A stretch of DNA of 64,000 bases from Antedon mediterranea (Eukaryota > Echinodermata > Crinoidea > Comatulida > Antedonidae): positions 2,857,001 to 2,921,000 of the forward strand of contig NC_092677.1 in the NCBI RefSeq assembly GCF_964355755.1, given 5' to 3'. The notes below the pieces were generated by a model. That model had not been told where the DNA came from. It ran no database searches and saw nothing but the letters and a program-made list of their open reading frames with translations. Position 1 is the stretch's first letter. Each line of letters opens with the position of its first letter. Positions 1-11,293 of this stretch are shown here, piece after piece. The position numbers and the translations under genes were made by a program.

Positions 1-47
1 CATTATGATGTCATGCTCAACTAGTCGTCGTTGAACACCACCATAAT

Positions 48-225
48 TTTTGGTTCCCACCAGAGACACAACAAAAGGATGCAAGCGCACAACGAAAGTG
101 ATTTGACCAATCACAAGTGATGGATTATCCGAACTGTCGCTTAAGCTTGGTTCCCACTAGGACTCAGGCCGTAACGTAATCGAATTGACCAATCACAAGC
201 GACAGTTTGATAAGTCATCTTTAAA
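48..225. mobile_element. MITE-B copies, two overlapping or nested
   Basis: TTGGTTCCCACCAGAGACAC starts one copy and AAGCTTGGTTCCCACTAGGA another at about 143. Both contain TTGACCAATCACAAG. This is intronic or 3' to F5/8C exon 12. Confidence 0.8.
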
Positions 226-403
226 TTGGTCATCTCGATCTTTGCTATCGTCAACAACGTCATCAATATTTGCTGCATGCCAACTTTTAGATAAATACGC
301 ACGAAATGTGTAGACCACCTACACGCGCCATATAGCGACTTTCTAGGTAATCCGTCGTTGTTGTTGTCATTGCCATAACCTCTGTATGCCTACTACTACT
401 TAC

Positions 404-3400
404 CGTCGAATGTACATTCATTCTCAAGCTCACAACCAAAAATATCAAAACGCAGTCCGAAGAAAATACTATTGGTGTTTATCGCAATTAGTCGCAGGAC
501 ATTGGCATAAACGGGTGACCACACATTAATGACCGTTGTAGTCTCATCAGTATTCCCAATAAATGTCTAAAAACAAAAAGAATAACTCTAAAAATACACC
601 TGCGTACGTGACCCCATGGTGACATGTAATATCCCAATGCATCGGGTATGCACTACAACATGGGCCAGTTATTCTTGGTTTTCTATAGAGACGCAATGCA
701 AAGAACGTAAGTGATTTGACCAATCATGAGCAATGAATTATTCGAACTACCGATTGTCATTGGTCAATCGCTTGCGTTGCGTCTCTATTCTGAAGAACCA
801 AGACTGTAGGCCTAAAAATAAAACACCAAAGTTTACCTCGTTTAACATAGTCAATGTTTTTTGTCTGAATCCAAATGAAACGTTGAAACTGTGTACCCAT
901 TGGCCGACGTAATCACTATGGCAACCCTGCGTAACAACGCCGGTTATCAACCGAGTGCTTGACAAATCAATCTATATCAAAACATAGTTTTAAATGAGTC
1001 AAAAGAGGTCGTACGTTAAATATGATTTGATTGGAACAGTAATGAACCACTGTTGCGATAGCTTCACCTAATACGCCAAATTATAAAAATTCTGCACTCT
1101 ATAATGAGTGACACTGCTCAATAAGCTTATCTTACCTCTATCCACTCATTTGTAATACTATCTGGAACCCAGCAGCCATACAATTGCTCTTCAACAACGG
1201 CAACGTTATGAAGACGGGCATTCGATGGACCGTAGCCGTCGTAGATCATTGAGGACGCTGTCAACTGATTATCCCGTAACCTACCGTCCATTAAACCTTG
1301 AAGTCTATAATTGCCTGTATTTAATGAACATGTTATTTTGTAAGCGTTTAACAAATTTTTTCAATAAAATAAGTTTCTTATCAGAACATTTCGTTTTATC
1401 AATAACAAAACGCAAAAACAAAAAAGTTCTAAATAATTATTGTGATGTGCCCAATGGTAGTGTTATGACGTCATCGTGTCCATATTATTATTTTTTTGTC
1501 ACATAAAGTTTGATAGTGTAGACAGAGCTTAACGATTAAGATTCTATAAGAAAATACCAGTCCGCAATTATTTTGAGTTTGACTTCGTTGCATGTTCTTA
1601 CCTACAAAACAGTTACATGTCTGTTTTATGTAGCATCCTAAAATCTCCAATCGAATTCCATAATAATCTGTTCTTGAACTTGAAAGCGGAATAAAACGGA
1701 AATATCTTGAAAATTGCGCTTCAAATATGTTGTATGCTAAATCGTGTCCCCCAAAAAATATCTAAAATAAACAAAGTAGAAGATTTTTTTTTTTACAAAA
1801 AAGGCGAAAGTAGAATGATTGTTTACGTAATGGCGCTTTATTGCTCATATGGAAGGCCTTAGCGGACAAAATATATACAAATGTAATCATACCTGATCGA
1901 TGCGTTTTAACGAATCGGATGTCATACCCAGTTCAATAGCAAATGTGTCAACATAATATTCAGTACTATAATAATATCCCTTGGTAATGATACCAGATAG
2001 TATACGCACTTCGTTAAATGTAACCTAAAAGGGAAAACCAAAAAATTAAAACAAACATCATTATTGAATAATAACAATAGAGAGGTGACCAATCGTGCGC
2101 ATGACATATCGGGGATCCTTTGCGTCGTAGTTGGTTTTATTTTATTATGTATTTTAGGCAAATTGCCAAGAATAACCATAAGCGAATTCATTCACTATCC
2201 TTCATAAAGGTGGCAATCCTGTTCACAAGACAAACATATACACAATATGCTCTACATAAACGGAGTATTATTACAAGTCTTTGGGTCGAGTGAAGTTGTA
2301 ATTTGTCATTAGAAAAAATCCTGACATAATGACAGGACTTCAACCCAGGACACTTAATTGGTAGCCAAGCATCATAACCACCAAGCCATTTCCCAGTAGG
2401 AAGCAAGCTTTTGTTGTCTTCTCATTTTGCAATGACTTAATAATACTGTAATGTATTAGCCTACCTGTACCCACACCTGAGAATACCGTTTATGCAACAA
2501 CATGCCTTGTCCATCATTAAGTCGAGCGCTATCTTGGTCATTGTAGTAGTAGCTATTCATACTTGTTATTTGAGTAGTTGCAATCGTTCTATCAACCATT
2601 CCTTGTCCTACGTGGTAACAATCTATATACACAAAAAAATGCCATCATTGTTTGTAGAAATGATTTTTAATCTTTTTATTTTCCGTGAACTTGATGTAGG
2701 TCATGCAGGTCTGTACGGTGGCCCACAACTGTCACGCACACTATATAAATCATATTCACACAATTAAAGAAGGAATCACACAATTAAAGAAGGAATCACA
2801 CAATTAAAGAAGAAATCACACAATTAAAGAAGGAATCACATAATTAAAGAAGAAATCACACAATTAAAGAAGGAATCGCATATAAACAAAAGAAAGCATG
2901 AAAATATAAAAAGAAATGCACAAATAAAGAAGAGCTAAGCACAATTAAAGAAGTCCGCACAAATTCGAAAGCTCCTCGCACAATTAAAGAAGTTCGCAAC
3001 AAAATCAAAAGCTCCTCGCACAATTAAAGAAGTCCGCAACAAATTCGAAAGTACCTCGCACAATTAAAGAAGTCCGCAACAAATTCGAAAGTACCTCGCA
3101 CAATTAGAGTACAGTAGTCCATATGGAACGCCATCGCTGCCTCCGGCAGCAGCAAACTTTAATTCTATTCGGCTCTTTTACCATTACGTTCGGCTCTTTT
3201 ACCATTCGGCGCATTTCTATTCGGCCTTTTTACCATCACGTACGGCTCTTTCAGCATTCAGCTCATTTCTATTTGGCCCATTTTTTACCATTACGTTCGG
3301 CTCTTTCAGCTTTCGGCTCTTTTTTATTCGGCCAATTTACCATTACGTTCGGCTCTTTCAGCATTCGGCTCTTTTTTATTCGGCCCATTTAACATTACGT

Positions 3401-6400
3401 TCGGCTCTTTTTGATTCGGCCCTTTTTTATTCGGCTCTTTCTGCATTACGTTGGGCTCTTTTTAAATCGGCATTTTTTTATATGGCGCAATTAAAATCTA
3501 ACCTTTGACATGGGGTCAAATGGAAGAAAATCAACGACTGGAAATGAGTCTATGAAAAGTTTACAAACATTTCATCATCATGGCGCCAACCATGAGTAGC
3601 CAACCGATTAAAGATGTGTTGAATAACCTAAATTAATTCATCTTTTAACAAATTTTGAGAGAGAAAGGGTAAATTATTATTATTAAATGTTTGGCTGACA
3701 CTAAGGCGAGGCCTAGCTAGCCTAGGCCATAAATCAAACCTTTTCTCTCTCAAAATGGTCAATAAGGTGGGACAATTGCAAGTTCTCTAACTAACACATT
3801 AATCATGTCAATAAAATGATTTAGTTATATTGAAATAGCCTTCAAATTCATTTAATTCAACCAACCAAACACTCTACATGCTGCATCTATACGTTTTGTA
3901 AACTTTTCATAGACTCATTTCCAGCCGTTGATTTTCTTCCATTTGACCCCATGTAAAAGGTTAGAATTTAATTGCGCCGCATAAAAAAGGGCCAAATCAA
4001 AAAGAGCCGAACGTAATGCAGAAAGAGCCGAATAAAAAAGGGCCGAATTAAAAAGAGCCGAATGCTGAAAGAGCCGAACGTAATGGTAAATGGGCCGAAT
4101 AAAAAAGAGCCGAATGCTGAAAGAGCCGAACGTAATGGTAAATGGGCCGAATAGAAATGCGCCGAATGCTAAAAGAGCCGAACGTAATGGTAAAAGAGCC
4201 GAATAGAATTAAAGTTTCCTGCCGGAGGCAGCAATGGCGTTCCATACGGACTACTGTACTTTAATTGTGTGTGAGGTACTTTCGAATTTGTTGCGGACTT
4301 CTTTAATTGTGCGAGGAGCTTTCGAATTTGTTGCGGACTTCTTTAATTGTGCGAGGGGCTTTCAAATTTGTTGCAGACTTCTTTAATTGTGCGAGGAGCT
4401 TTCGAATTTGTTGCGGACTTCTTTAATTGTGCTTAGCTCTTCTTTAATTGTGCGTTTCTTCTTTATTTGTGCATTTCGTTTTGTATTTTCATGCTTTCTT
4501 TTGTTTATATGCGATTTCTTTTTTAATTGTGCGATTTCTTCTTTAATTGTGTGATTCCTTCTTTAATTGTGTAATTCCTTCTTTAATTGTGTGATTCTGT
4601 GTTATAGTGTGCGTGACAGTTGTGGGCCACCGTAGGTCTGAATATATCTGACACGTGACTAAAATAGGTGTCAAGAAGGAACGAAGCAAGACGCATGTCG
4701 ATAAAGGCGCGTTCCCACTAGCCATTAACACGCGAAGTGACACGCGTCAATATCGATTAGACACGTGTCGCTAGCGGCGTGTAAATTGCTCAGTGTGTAC
4801 CGGTATTTAATTATGGTCAACTACACACCCGAGCACCTGTAAGCTACGTTTCAGACAAGAACATGTCTATTCATCATCGTGTAATCTCAAAAATTCACAC
4901 CACACCCGGCTGCGCCACCCGGCTACGTACGGCAACTTACCTTCCGGACAAGAACATGCAGAGTCGGATTCACACTGTGTAATCTTAAACTGAATTCACA
5001 CCACACCCGGCTGCGCCACCCGGCTACGTACGGCAACTTACCTTCCGGACAAGAACATGCAGAGTCGGATTCACACTGTGTAATCTTAAACTGAATTCAC
5101 ACCACACCCGAGTACGTACGGCAACTTACCTTCCGGACAAGAACATGTAGAATCGGATTCACACTGTGTAATCTCAAACCGAATTCACACCACACCCGAG
5201 TTGTACGGCAACTTACCTTCCGGACAAGAACATGTAGTCTAATCGAATTCACACTGTTTAATCTCAAACTGAATTCACACCACGCCCGAGTATGTACGGC
5301 AACTTACCTTCCGGACAAGAAAATGTAGAGTCGGATTCACACTGTGTAATCTCAAACTGAATTCCAAATCGTTCTGTATTGTTGCTGAATGGTACAATAC
5401 GAACAAGTCGAGTATAAACTGCTGGAATTATAGTCTGCACCTTTAAAGAAGATGACGTCATGATAATCGTCGTTATTTTGCCTCATTCTCTTTGTTAGGC
5501 TCTGTCTACACTATCAAACTTAACGTGACAACAAAATGTGATGTGCCCGAATAAGGACATGATGATGTCATATCACTACCATATTTGGTCACATCACATT
5601 TTTTTGTCCAACTACTGTAGTGTAGATAGCTTTATGGTTGTTAACAATCCTCTTTATCATCATCGTCGTCACCTCTATACTCAGCATCGTTGTTTGTCAT
5701 ATTCGTCACTCCATATTTTTCATTGTAATCTTTGTAATCTTTTTGTAATCATTATCATCAAAATCATACTGTCATCTGCATCGTCATTGTCATCTTTGTC
5801 ACCTCTATATTTGTCATATTTTTTGTAAACATTTTCATTGTCATCACAAACACACGTCGTTACCTTTATAATCTTCGTGTCATTTTCTTAATCTTAATTC
5901 TAATTTTAGTATTCTCCTTGTCATCAACTGTGTAATCATCATCATTGTCATAATCTTTATAATCATAATCATCGTTATCATCACTCCATTTTTATGTTTT
6001 ACTTACCTCACTTTCATTCGTGTTCATAATTTCAAACTACAATAAAATAAATCAAACATAATACTTTAGAGAATAATTGAACATCAACAACAACACAGCA
6101 AATACAGTATTATTAACCAGCCTGTTAGTGATTCGCTGTTTGGAGTGAAATAAATATATAAGTATATTTGATGATGTCACCGATGTATACAAGTTGCCGG
6201 TTAAATCAACATGAACGGTACAACTAGTTGACACATGCGCTGTACTGTCTCTCGTACATTGACGTAACGACTAACTGATTTCGAAATATAATATTACATA
6301 TACGGTCCCTTTGGTCGCTGTTGGCTTTTCTTCTGTATGCTACACAGGAATAGAGAGAGTTGACCCTGTTATTGCAATTTGTAAGCCTGTTTTCATTAAT

Positions 6401-9400
6401 TCTACACTTACCGTCTCTGATGAGAGAAGGGCGTTATCGTTCGGTCCATATTCAATTCTAAAACTGTCCAGGCCTATTATAGTGTAATACTCGACTACTT
6501 CAGTTGTGTTTGTCATATTTGTTTGTTCATAGGTGCTTATAGTTGTTATCACCTTCAATCCACCTCGAATAGTTATACCAGTTACAAGATGCGCACTTTC
6601 AAATTTAACCTGTAACAAACAATAGGCATATGATATACATACGTACCCAGTGAGAGGGATAATAATGTATTACCAGTATTTAATACACCTAGACTCGTAT
6701 CTAGATGACTTGCAATAGTCAACTAAGCTCTACCTAGTGACAGCTGCAGAAGAATCAAGTGATGTACTGTAATAGATGCATTTGAAAAATGATGAGTTTG
6801 CAATTGGTGTTTTTGTCGATCTATCGAAAGCATTCGATACCATTAACCATCCCATTCTTCTTTCAAAACTGTATCACTATGGTATTCGCGGTGTTCCTCT
6901 CAATTTATTTAAGAGCTATTTATCCAACCGCTACCAATGTACCAAGTTTCGTGATTCCCAATCTGACTATTTGCCTATTACCTGTGGAGTACCACAAGGT
7001 TCATTACTAGGTCCTCTTCTGTTTCTTTTATATGTGAATGATATTTACAATTCGTCAGTATCTTTATCTTACTTTTTATATGCAGATGACACAACACTAA
7101 TCTGTAAAAATCGACACTTAGAGTCGTTATTTAACACTGTAAATACAAGTTTAATTAATGTATCCGAATGGTTTCTGGCAAACAGCCTTTCTGTAAATCT
7201 AAAAAAGTGCAGCTATGTTTTGTTTAGAAGTAGTACGATGCCGATTAAATTAGGTCCATTGCAAATTAAACTAAATGGTTCTGTTCTCCCCATGGTCAGT
7301 CATGCTAATTTTTTGGGTGTATCCATTGATAGTCGTCTGACATGGAAACCCCATGTTATTGAGACAGAAAACAAAATCTCAAAAAATATTGGTATAATTT
7401 GTAGACTGGCATCTTTTCTTCCACATCATATTCTCCGAACACTCTATACTGCTCCCTTGTTTTGCCATATCTTTTATATTGCAATATCGTTTGGTGTAAC
7501 ACATTCCCATCTAATTTAAATAAACTTCAAATAGGGCCTACTACAAAAGAAAATCATTCGAATAATTTCGAATGTTTCACCTAGAACTAGTACAGATCCT
7601 TTATTTCGTTCTCTCAAATTATTAAAATTAACAGATATTAATATTTTCCAACAATGTTTATTTATTTACAAAAGCCAAAATGCTCTTCTCTTCCATCTCA
7701 TTTACGCGATATGTTTTCTCCCAATTATGAATTTCATGGCTATTCCACAAGAATCCTCAATAACCTTCATATTCCTAAACACAAAAAGACTTCTTTTCAA
7801 CATAATATTAGATTTACTGGACCCAAGATATGGAACTCACTTCCTAACAAAATTACAACTTCTGCAAACAAACATAGCTTCGTCTTTAACACTAAACAAT
7901 ATCTAATACAAAAGTAAATTAATTAACTAGTTATATTCTATAGGTATCAGTTTTTATTGTTTTCATATTCCGTTATGGTAATTACTTTATTCCTATATAC
8001 CATTTACTATTATTTACTAATTTGATTTGAGTTACTTTTTGTTTTGTTCAGGCACTTTCAACACAAGCTTTTGCTTTTTAGAAATTGTGCCTCCTTCATA
8101 ATATTGTTTTATTCATTTTAAAGATGAGAAAAAAAAAAATTGTATTGTTTTAACTATCTTTCTTCTCGTCATGAATTTTGTATTATATTATTTATTTTGT
8201 ATATTATGAAGGAAATAAATGTTACTATGAAATGAAATAAAATAAAATTGTGGACACGTGTACGTGTGTGTACGCAATTTGTTATCGTGTGTATCTCGCT
8301 CGCGCGCACACCTATTCAGGTTATTAGATATTGGCCTACAGTAATTTGAAATAACATTTCTTGGCTAGGCATATACACATTAAACATACTCAAGTATCTT
8401 GTAATTAAATAGAGTGAAGTGTATACAAAGTTCTTTACACAGGGTGTTTTTAAAATTGTACGCACACAATCGACATTTAACGAACGCGTGCGCGCGCGTA
8501 CAAACCCCGTTGTATGTATATTGGAAATATTCTTTTTTTGATAAAAAGAATATTTCCAATATACTTATACCTACAAACCAGATGAACATTTTCAATCAAC
8601 CCCGTTGTATAATGTTGGAAAACCTTCTAATCATACCTGTATCCATTCTTCTCCTGAAAAATTAGTCGCCGGTATCCATCCGCTTCTTTCGTTAATAAGA
8701 CGAGCTTCACTTGCAGAATGACCCTCCAGTGACGACGATGACGTAAACATGTCGTCCGTTACTTCCACCTTACTATACGCGCACTCTAAAAATTTAAAAT
8801 ATAAAAAAGGGGGTAACGGAACATTCTGTCAGATCATTAAACTGAACACGTTTTCTTAGTTGCGCAGTACCCTAGTAGTAGAAGTAGGTCTTCTGCCTGT
8901 AGTGCTATTTGCTTTCTAAAGGCCCATTTAAACTAGGGCGATAACGATCGATGGACGATAAAAAGATAAATAGGCATTTTTCATAAAAAGGAAATTAAAA
9001 AAACTATAGGATAACCATCTATGCTGCCTGTGATGAAAATTATATTTTCACACGTCCAATCAATGGTAAGAGCAATAATATATCGTGACAATACAACGAT
9101 TTTATTGTTTTTATTGATCATAACGTATTTTGGTTGGATTAAAAAAACACATTTAATCAAAGACAGCATAAATGATTATACTATAGTTATAACAAAAACT
9201 TTTCTAATTTATTTTGTTTTATGCAATAAAAATGTATGTTTATCTATTTAACGTCGATTGTTATCGTCCTAGTGTAAATGGGCCTTAACTTACCTTTCGT
9301 ACCACCTTCATTTATCGTGAATACCAAAATGATTACGATCTGAAAATATAAGATTAAAAAACATAAATAATTTTTGTTGTTAACGTTTCTGCAGTCATTT

Positions 9401-9577
9401 CCAGGTAGTAAAAGTATATCGTGTGAACAGGAATTTTCAGGTATTTCATGTGAAATGTCGTGTAAACAGGTACTTTACATGTATTTCATGTAAAATATCG
9501 TGTAAACAGGTACTTTACGTGTATTTCATTTGAAAGATCGTGTGAATACGTAGTATACTTACAATGTTCAACTGCAT
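404..9577 (-). CDS. Secreted multi-F5/8C (discoidin) domain protein, 3' part missing
   Basis: Twelve exons (minus strand, coding order): 9577-9563, 9339-9294, 8785-8637, 6609-6412, 6036-6007, 5440-5308, 2607-2465, 2024-1893, 1761-1602, 1314-1136, 971-837, 566-404; about 494 codons, open at the left edge. The start ATG at 9577 is chosen because exons 1-2 together make a signal peptide (MQLNIIVIILVF) followed by a Cys. Three F5/8C domains follow, about residues 21-180, 191-325 and 336-485. Each begins near a Cys, has the D/N-x-ARL-N and W-I/V-Q/E motifs, and ends in a YxRFxP strand and a Gly-Cys or Gln-Cys. Known family role: binding of glycans or membrane lipids outside the cell. Domains 2 and 3 are each encoded by three exons bounded by phase-1 introns, so domains can be duplicated as units. 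Exon 6 may start at 5440 or 5434. No membrane segment is seen. An intron holds a LINE fragment and a fold-back element. Orthology is not assigned. Confidence 0.92.
672..802. mobile_element. MITE-B copy
   Basis: Mirror ends TTCTTGGTTTTCTATAGAGA and TCTCTATTCTGAAGAACCAA; GACCAATCAT and CATTGGTCAA occur in opposite arms. It ends 35 bp from exon 11 of the F5/8C gene. Confidence 0.85.
1440..1530 (-). mobile_element. MITE-A copy, partial
   Basis: Right half with GTTTGATAGTGTAGACAGAG end. The core carries a perfect CRE-like TGACGTCA where other copies have TGATGTCA. Confidence 0.8.
2215..2400 (-). mobile_element. tRNA-derived SINE (family 3)
   Basis: The complement contains GGCTTGGTGGTTATGATGCT (A box) and a worn B box (GGGTTGAAGTCC). 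The body matches the copy at 57712-57895 (GTCTTGTGAAC end, ATGTAGAGCAT). It lies in the intron between exons 7 and 8 of the F5/8C gene. Confidence 0.82.
2714..4634. mobile_element. Fold-back transposon, 1.9 kb, with 6-bp target-site duplication
   Basis: The two ends are inverted copies beginning TACGGTGGCCCACAACTGTC; GGTCTG flanks both sides (2708-2713 and 4635-4640). The arms (about 2714-3590 and 3893-4634) each contain the same three tandem arrays in mirror order: a 20-bp unit (CACAATTAAAGAAGGAATCA type), a 40-bp unit (AATTAAAGAAGTCCGCAACA plus AATTCGAAAGCTCCTCG) and a CGGCTCTTT/CATTCGGC array. The centre (about 3590-3893) is unique AT-rich DNA. No transposase is present. It lies between exons 6 and 7 of the F5/8C gene. 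Confidence 0.88.
4840..5310 (-). repeat. Tandem repeat of exon 6 3' end plus splice donor (87-101 bp units)
   Basis: Four further copies of the coding end ITQCESDS(T/A)xSCPEG with its GTAAGT donor lie just downstream (lower coordinates) of genuine exon 6. Donors begin near 4935, 5036, 5125 and 5212 beside the real one near 5306; a fifth, worn copy at about 4845 has lost the donor. Units differ by small indels and, in two copies, by a GGCTGCGCCACCC insert. Reading past the real donor meets a TGA within about 14 codons. Confidence 0.85.
5497..5633 (+). mobile_element. MITE-A copy
   Basis: CTCTGTCTACACTATCAAAC at the left end; core GACATGATGATGTCATATC; worn right end TAGTGTAGATAGC. It lies just beyond exon 6 of the F5/8C gene, in the intron. 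Confidence 0.85.
6765..8255 (+). mobile_element. 5'-truncated non-LTR (LINE) retrotransposon, jockey/CR1-like RT
   Basis: Inserted antisense in intron 3 of the F5/8C gene. The frame at 6776-7519 encodes the reverse-transcriptase core: motif A VFVDLSKAFDTINH, motif B GVPQGSLLGPLLF, motif C FLYADD, and the thumb NFLGVSIDSRLTW. The frame then breaks near 7500; a second block at 7654-7917 carries the family-typical GPKIWNSLP near the C-terminus and ends in a stop at 7915. No endonuclease or upstream RT residues are present, so the copy is 5'-truncated at about 6765. The 3' UTR ends in an A/T-rich tail (GAAATGAAATAAAATAAAAT) near 8235-8255. It is a dead copy. Clade placement is by motif only. Confidence 0.85.
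8518..8563. repeat. Perfect short hairpin (about 20-bp stem)
   Basis: TATATTGGAAATATTCTTTT is followed after a few bases by its complement. It lies 74 bp from exon 3 of the F5/8C gene, in the intron. Confidence 0.85.
8919..9287. mobile_element. MITE-C, about 370 bp, terminal repeats AAGGCCCATTTAAACTAGG
   Basis: The left end AAGGCCCATTTAAACTAGG plus CGATAACGATCGA is mirrored at the right (TCGATTGTTATCGTCC, CTAGTGTAAATGGGCCTT). The interior has a further partial palindrome. The right end stops only about 6 bp inside the intron from the donor of F5/8C exon 2 (exon ends at 9294). Confidence 0.8.
9405..9550. repeat. Three tandem units of about 47 bp in intron 1 of the F5/8C gene
   Basis: Units of the form TCGTGTAAACAGGTACTTTA followed by CATGTATTTCATGTAAAAT repeat three times, ending 13 bp before exon 1. 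Each contains an inner palindrome around TTTACATGTA. Confidence 0.75.
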
Positions 9578-10110
9578 GACGACAGGAGCTATGCTTGCTA
9601 CATGTCAACTCAGCTGGTACTCTCGCGATATGACAGCTTATGATATGTACAGTTGTAGTTAAGTAGTGATAATTTTTATTCGTGGCAATGAATATTTTAA
9701 AGTAAATTGACCGACCTATTAAAAGCGACATCAACTTGGCAAGAGTCGTAACTCCGTTATTTGCATGTAATTTACTTAAGTACACATTGTGTGTATTTTC
9801 ATTTACTACTGTAATTGAATTTAAGATATACATTGTTAAAATTGTTATTACTAGTTATATACAATAACTCATTGCTATTTTAGATATACAGTATTGTTAT
9901 TTATTTTTAGGCTAAGTGTTTACATTATCAATTTATTATTGATTATTGATTTGAGGTGTAGATCCTAAATGTCACCATTATCTTGTTTAAGTTTAATGTG
10001 CTGTATTGTAAATTATCTATTATGAGTAAACGTTTTTATTAGATTAGGAAAATAATAATTATGGTAATTCACGATCATAAACACGCAATTATCTTTGTGT
10101 AAAAGAAATG
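9578..10110. other. Head-to-head spacer, F5/8C side
   Basis: AT-rich DNA upstream of the F5/8C start. It probably holds its promoter and 5' UTR. I see no gene or clear repeat. Confidence 0.5.
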
Positions 10111-10458
10111 TAGTCATATGGCCGAGCGGTTAAGGCAGGGCGCCGTTTACCGTACCTAAAGAGCCAACAACAACATCGGCAAGGGTTCGAGGCCGACTCG
10201 CTCCTAGTTCTGGTGGTGGAACAAGTCTTCTCGGATAAGGACTATAAACCGTAGGTCCAGTGTACACAGTTATAACCTGTGTGTACTTTAAAGAACCCAG
10301 TTCATTATTCGAAAAAGAGTAGGGGGTTAACTGGTTCACACAATAGCCCCTGTATCAGGGGGATTACCACCTATCTGATAGGACAGTGATTAATTCACTA
10401 TTGGTAATCCTTGGCCACATTGCCTAAAGACATAAAATAAATAAATAAATAAATAAAA
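10111..10458 (+). mobile_element. tRNA-derived SINE (family 1, Leu/Ser-type head)
   Basis: The head ATGGCCGAGCGGTTAAGGCA is a pol III A box, with GGGTTCGAGGC as B box. The body contains TCTTCTCGGATAAGGACTAT and the tail ends in (AAAT)n. It lies in the F5/8C-RNF spacer. A second copy on the other strand is at 41380-41690. Confidence 0.9.
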
Positions 10459-11293
10459 TTTAAACTTATAAATTATTTACAGAATATATGATATTTATTA
10501 TTATGGACAAGAAAGTTTTCCGAAATTACTTTTTTTTATATATTATAATTGGTGGCGTCACATTTTCATTGCGGTCGGTGAATTTGCATACCAGGAGTAA
10601 GTAATGTACAGTGATATCATCGGGTACGTGTTCAAGTGCGCAGATTAAGACAATGGGGACGGGTGAGTAGAAAACCCTGCAATTTAAAAGTCACAATAGG
10701 CGCCGCAAAATGTACAATATTCATTGTCGTGTATTTATAAATGTTGATCTATCTGGCTTTTTATTAGCCGTGTGTGCCAATACAATATAGATTTGTTTTG
10801 GCTTCATACCGAATTGGGAAACTTTTATCTTATTATTATTCTGGCAACAATTAAAATGATGGCCGCTGCACGATCGTCGCGTATACAGAAACATAAATTT
10901 TAGCATTAATAAATGCAGGAAAGTGTCTATTAATCAGTAGAAACAGTGTTTAATCAACATATACTAGGTATGCCTAAAATTTTATGTAATTGTTGCTGAA
11001 ATATATGGCTAACATAGTGCCTAGGCCTAGCCAAGGACCGAGTCTAATTTCGCAGCAGCACACAATAACTGCATTATTAGCGCCCGGATAAATAGCTAGG
11101 CCGCCTAGGTAGGCCTATCCGCCAGGCCAGGCTTACTACTGTAGTCTGTAGGCCTTGATTGGGCATAACGCCTAGGGTAGCTAGCACTACTCTCTAGCCG
11201 AATTCCAGTAAAGCATAGCAATTTGCGAATTACACACCGCAAGTTTCTTTGTGCATAACATAAAAATGTATTAAAATTAAATAATTTGTAGAG
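10459..11293. promoter_or_regulatory. Upstream region of the RNF gene
   Basis: No gene seen. From about 11020 to 11200 it is studded with CCTAGGC, GGCCTAG and CTAGCTAG palindromic motifs, also seen near other gene starts in the window. These could be promoter elements or a simple-sequence bias. Confidence 0.4.

Noticed and set aside
3123-3392. Open frame in the CGGCTCTTT array, and its mirror at 4048-4245
   Set aside because: Both are translations of the tandem arrays in the fold-back arms; no protein-like composition beyond the repeat.
4706-4800. Possible extra MITE-B copy (GTTCCCACTAGCCATTAACACG)
   Set aside because: The end word matches but the CCAAT-bearing arms are missing, so assignment is unsafe.
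6052-6234. Minus-strand frame beside F5/8C exon 5
   Set aside because: It does not fit domain sequence or phase; the true exon here is the 30-nt segment 6007-6036.
10111-10200. tRNA-Leu or tRNA-Ser gene
   Set aside because: After the A box the arm lengths do not fit, and the sequence continues into a SINE body with a second copy at 41380-41690.
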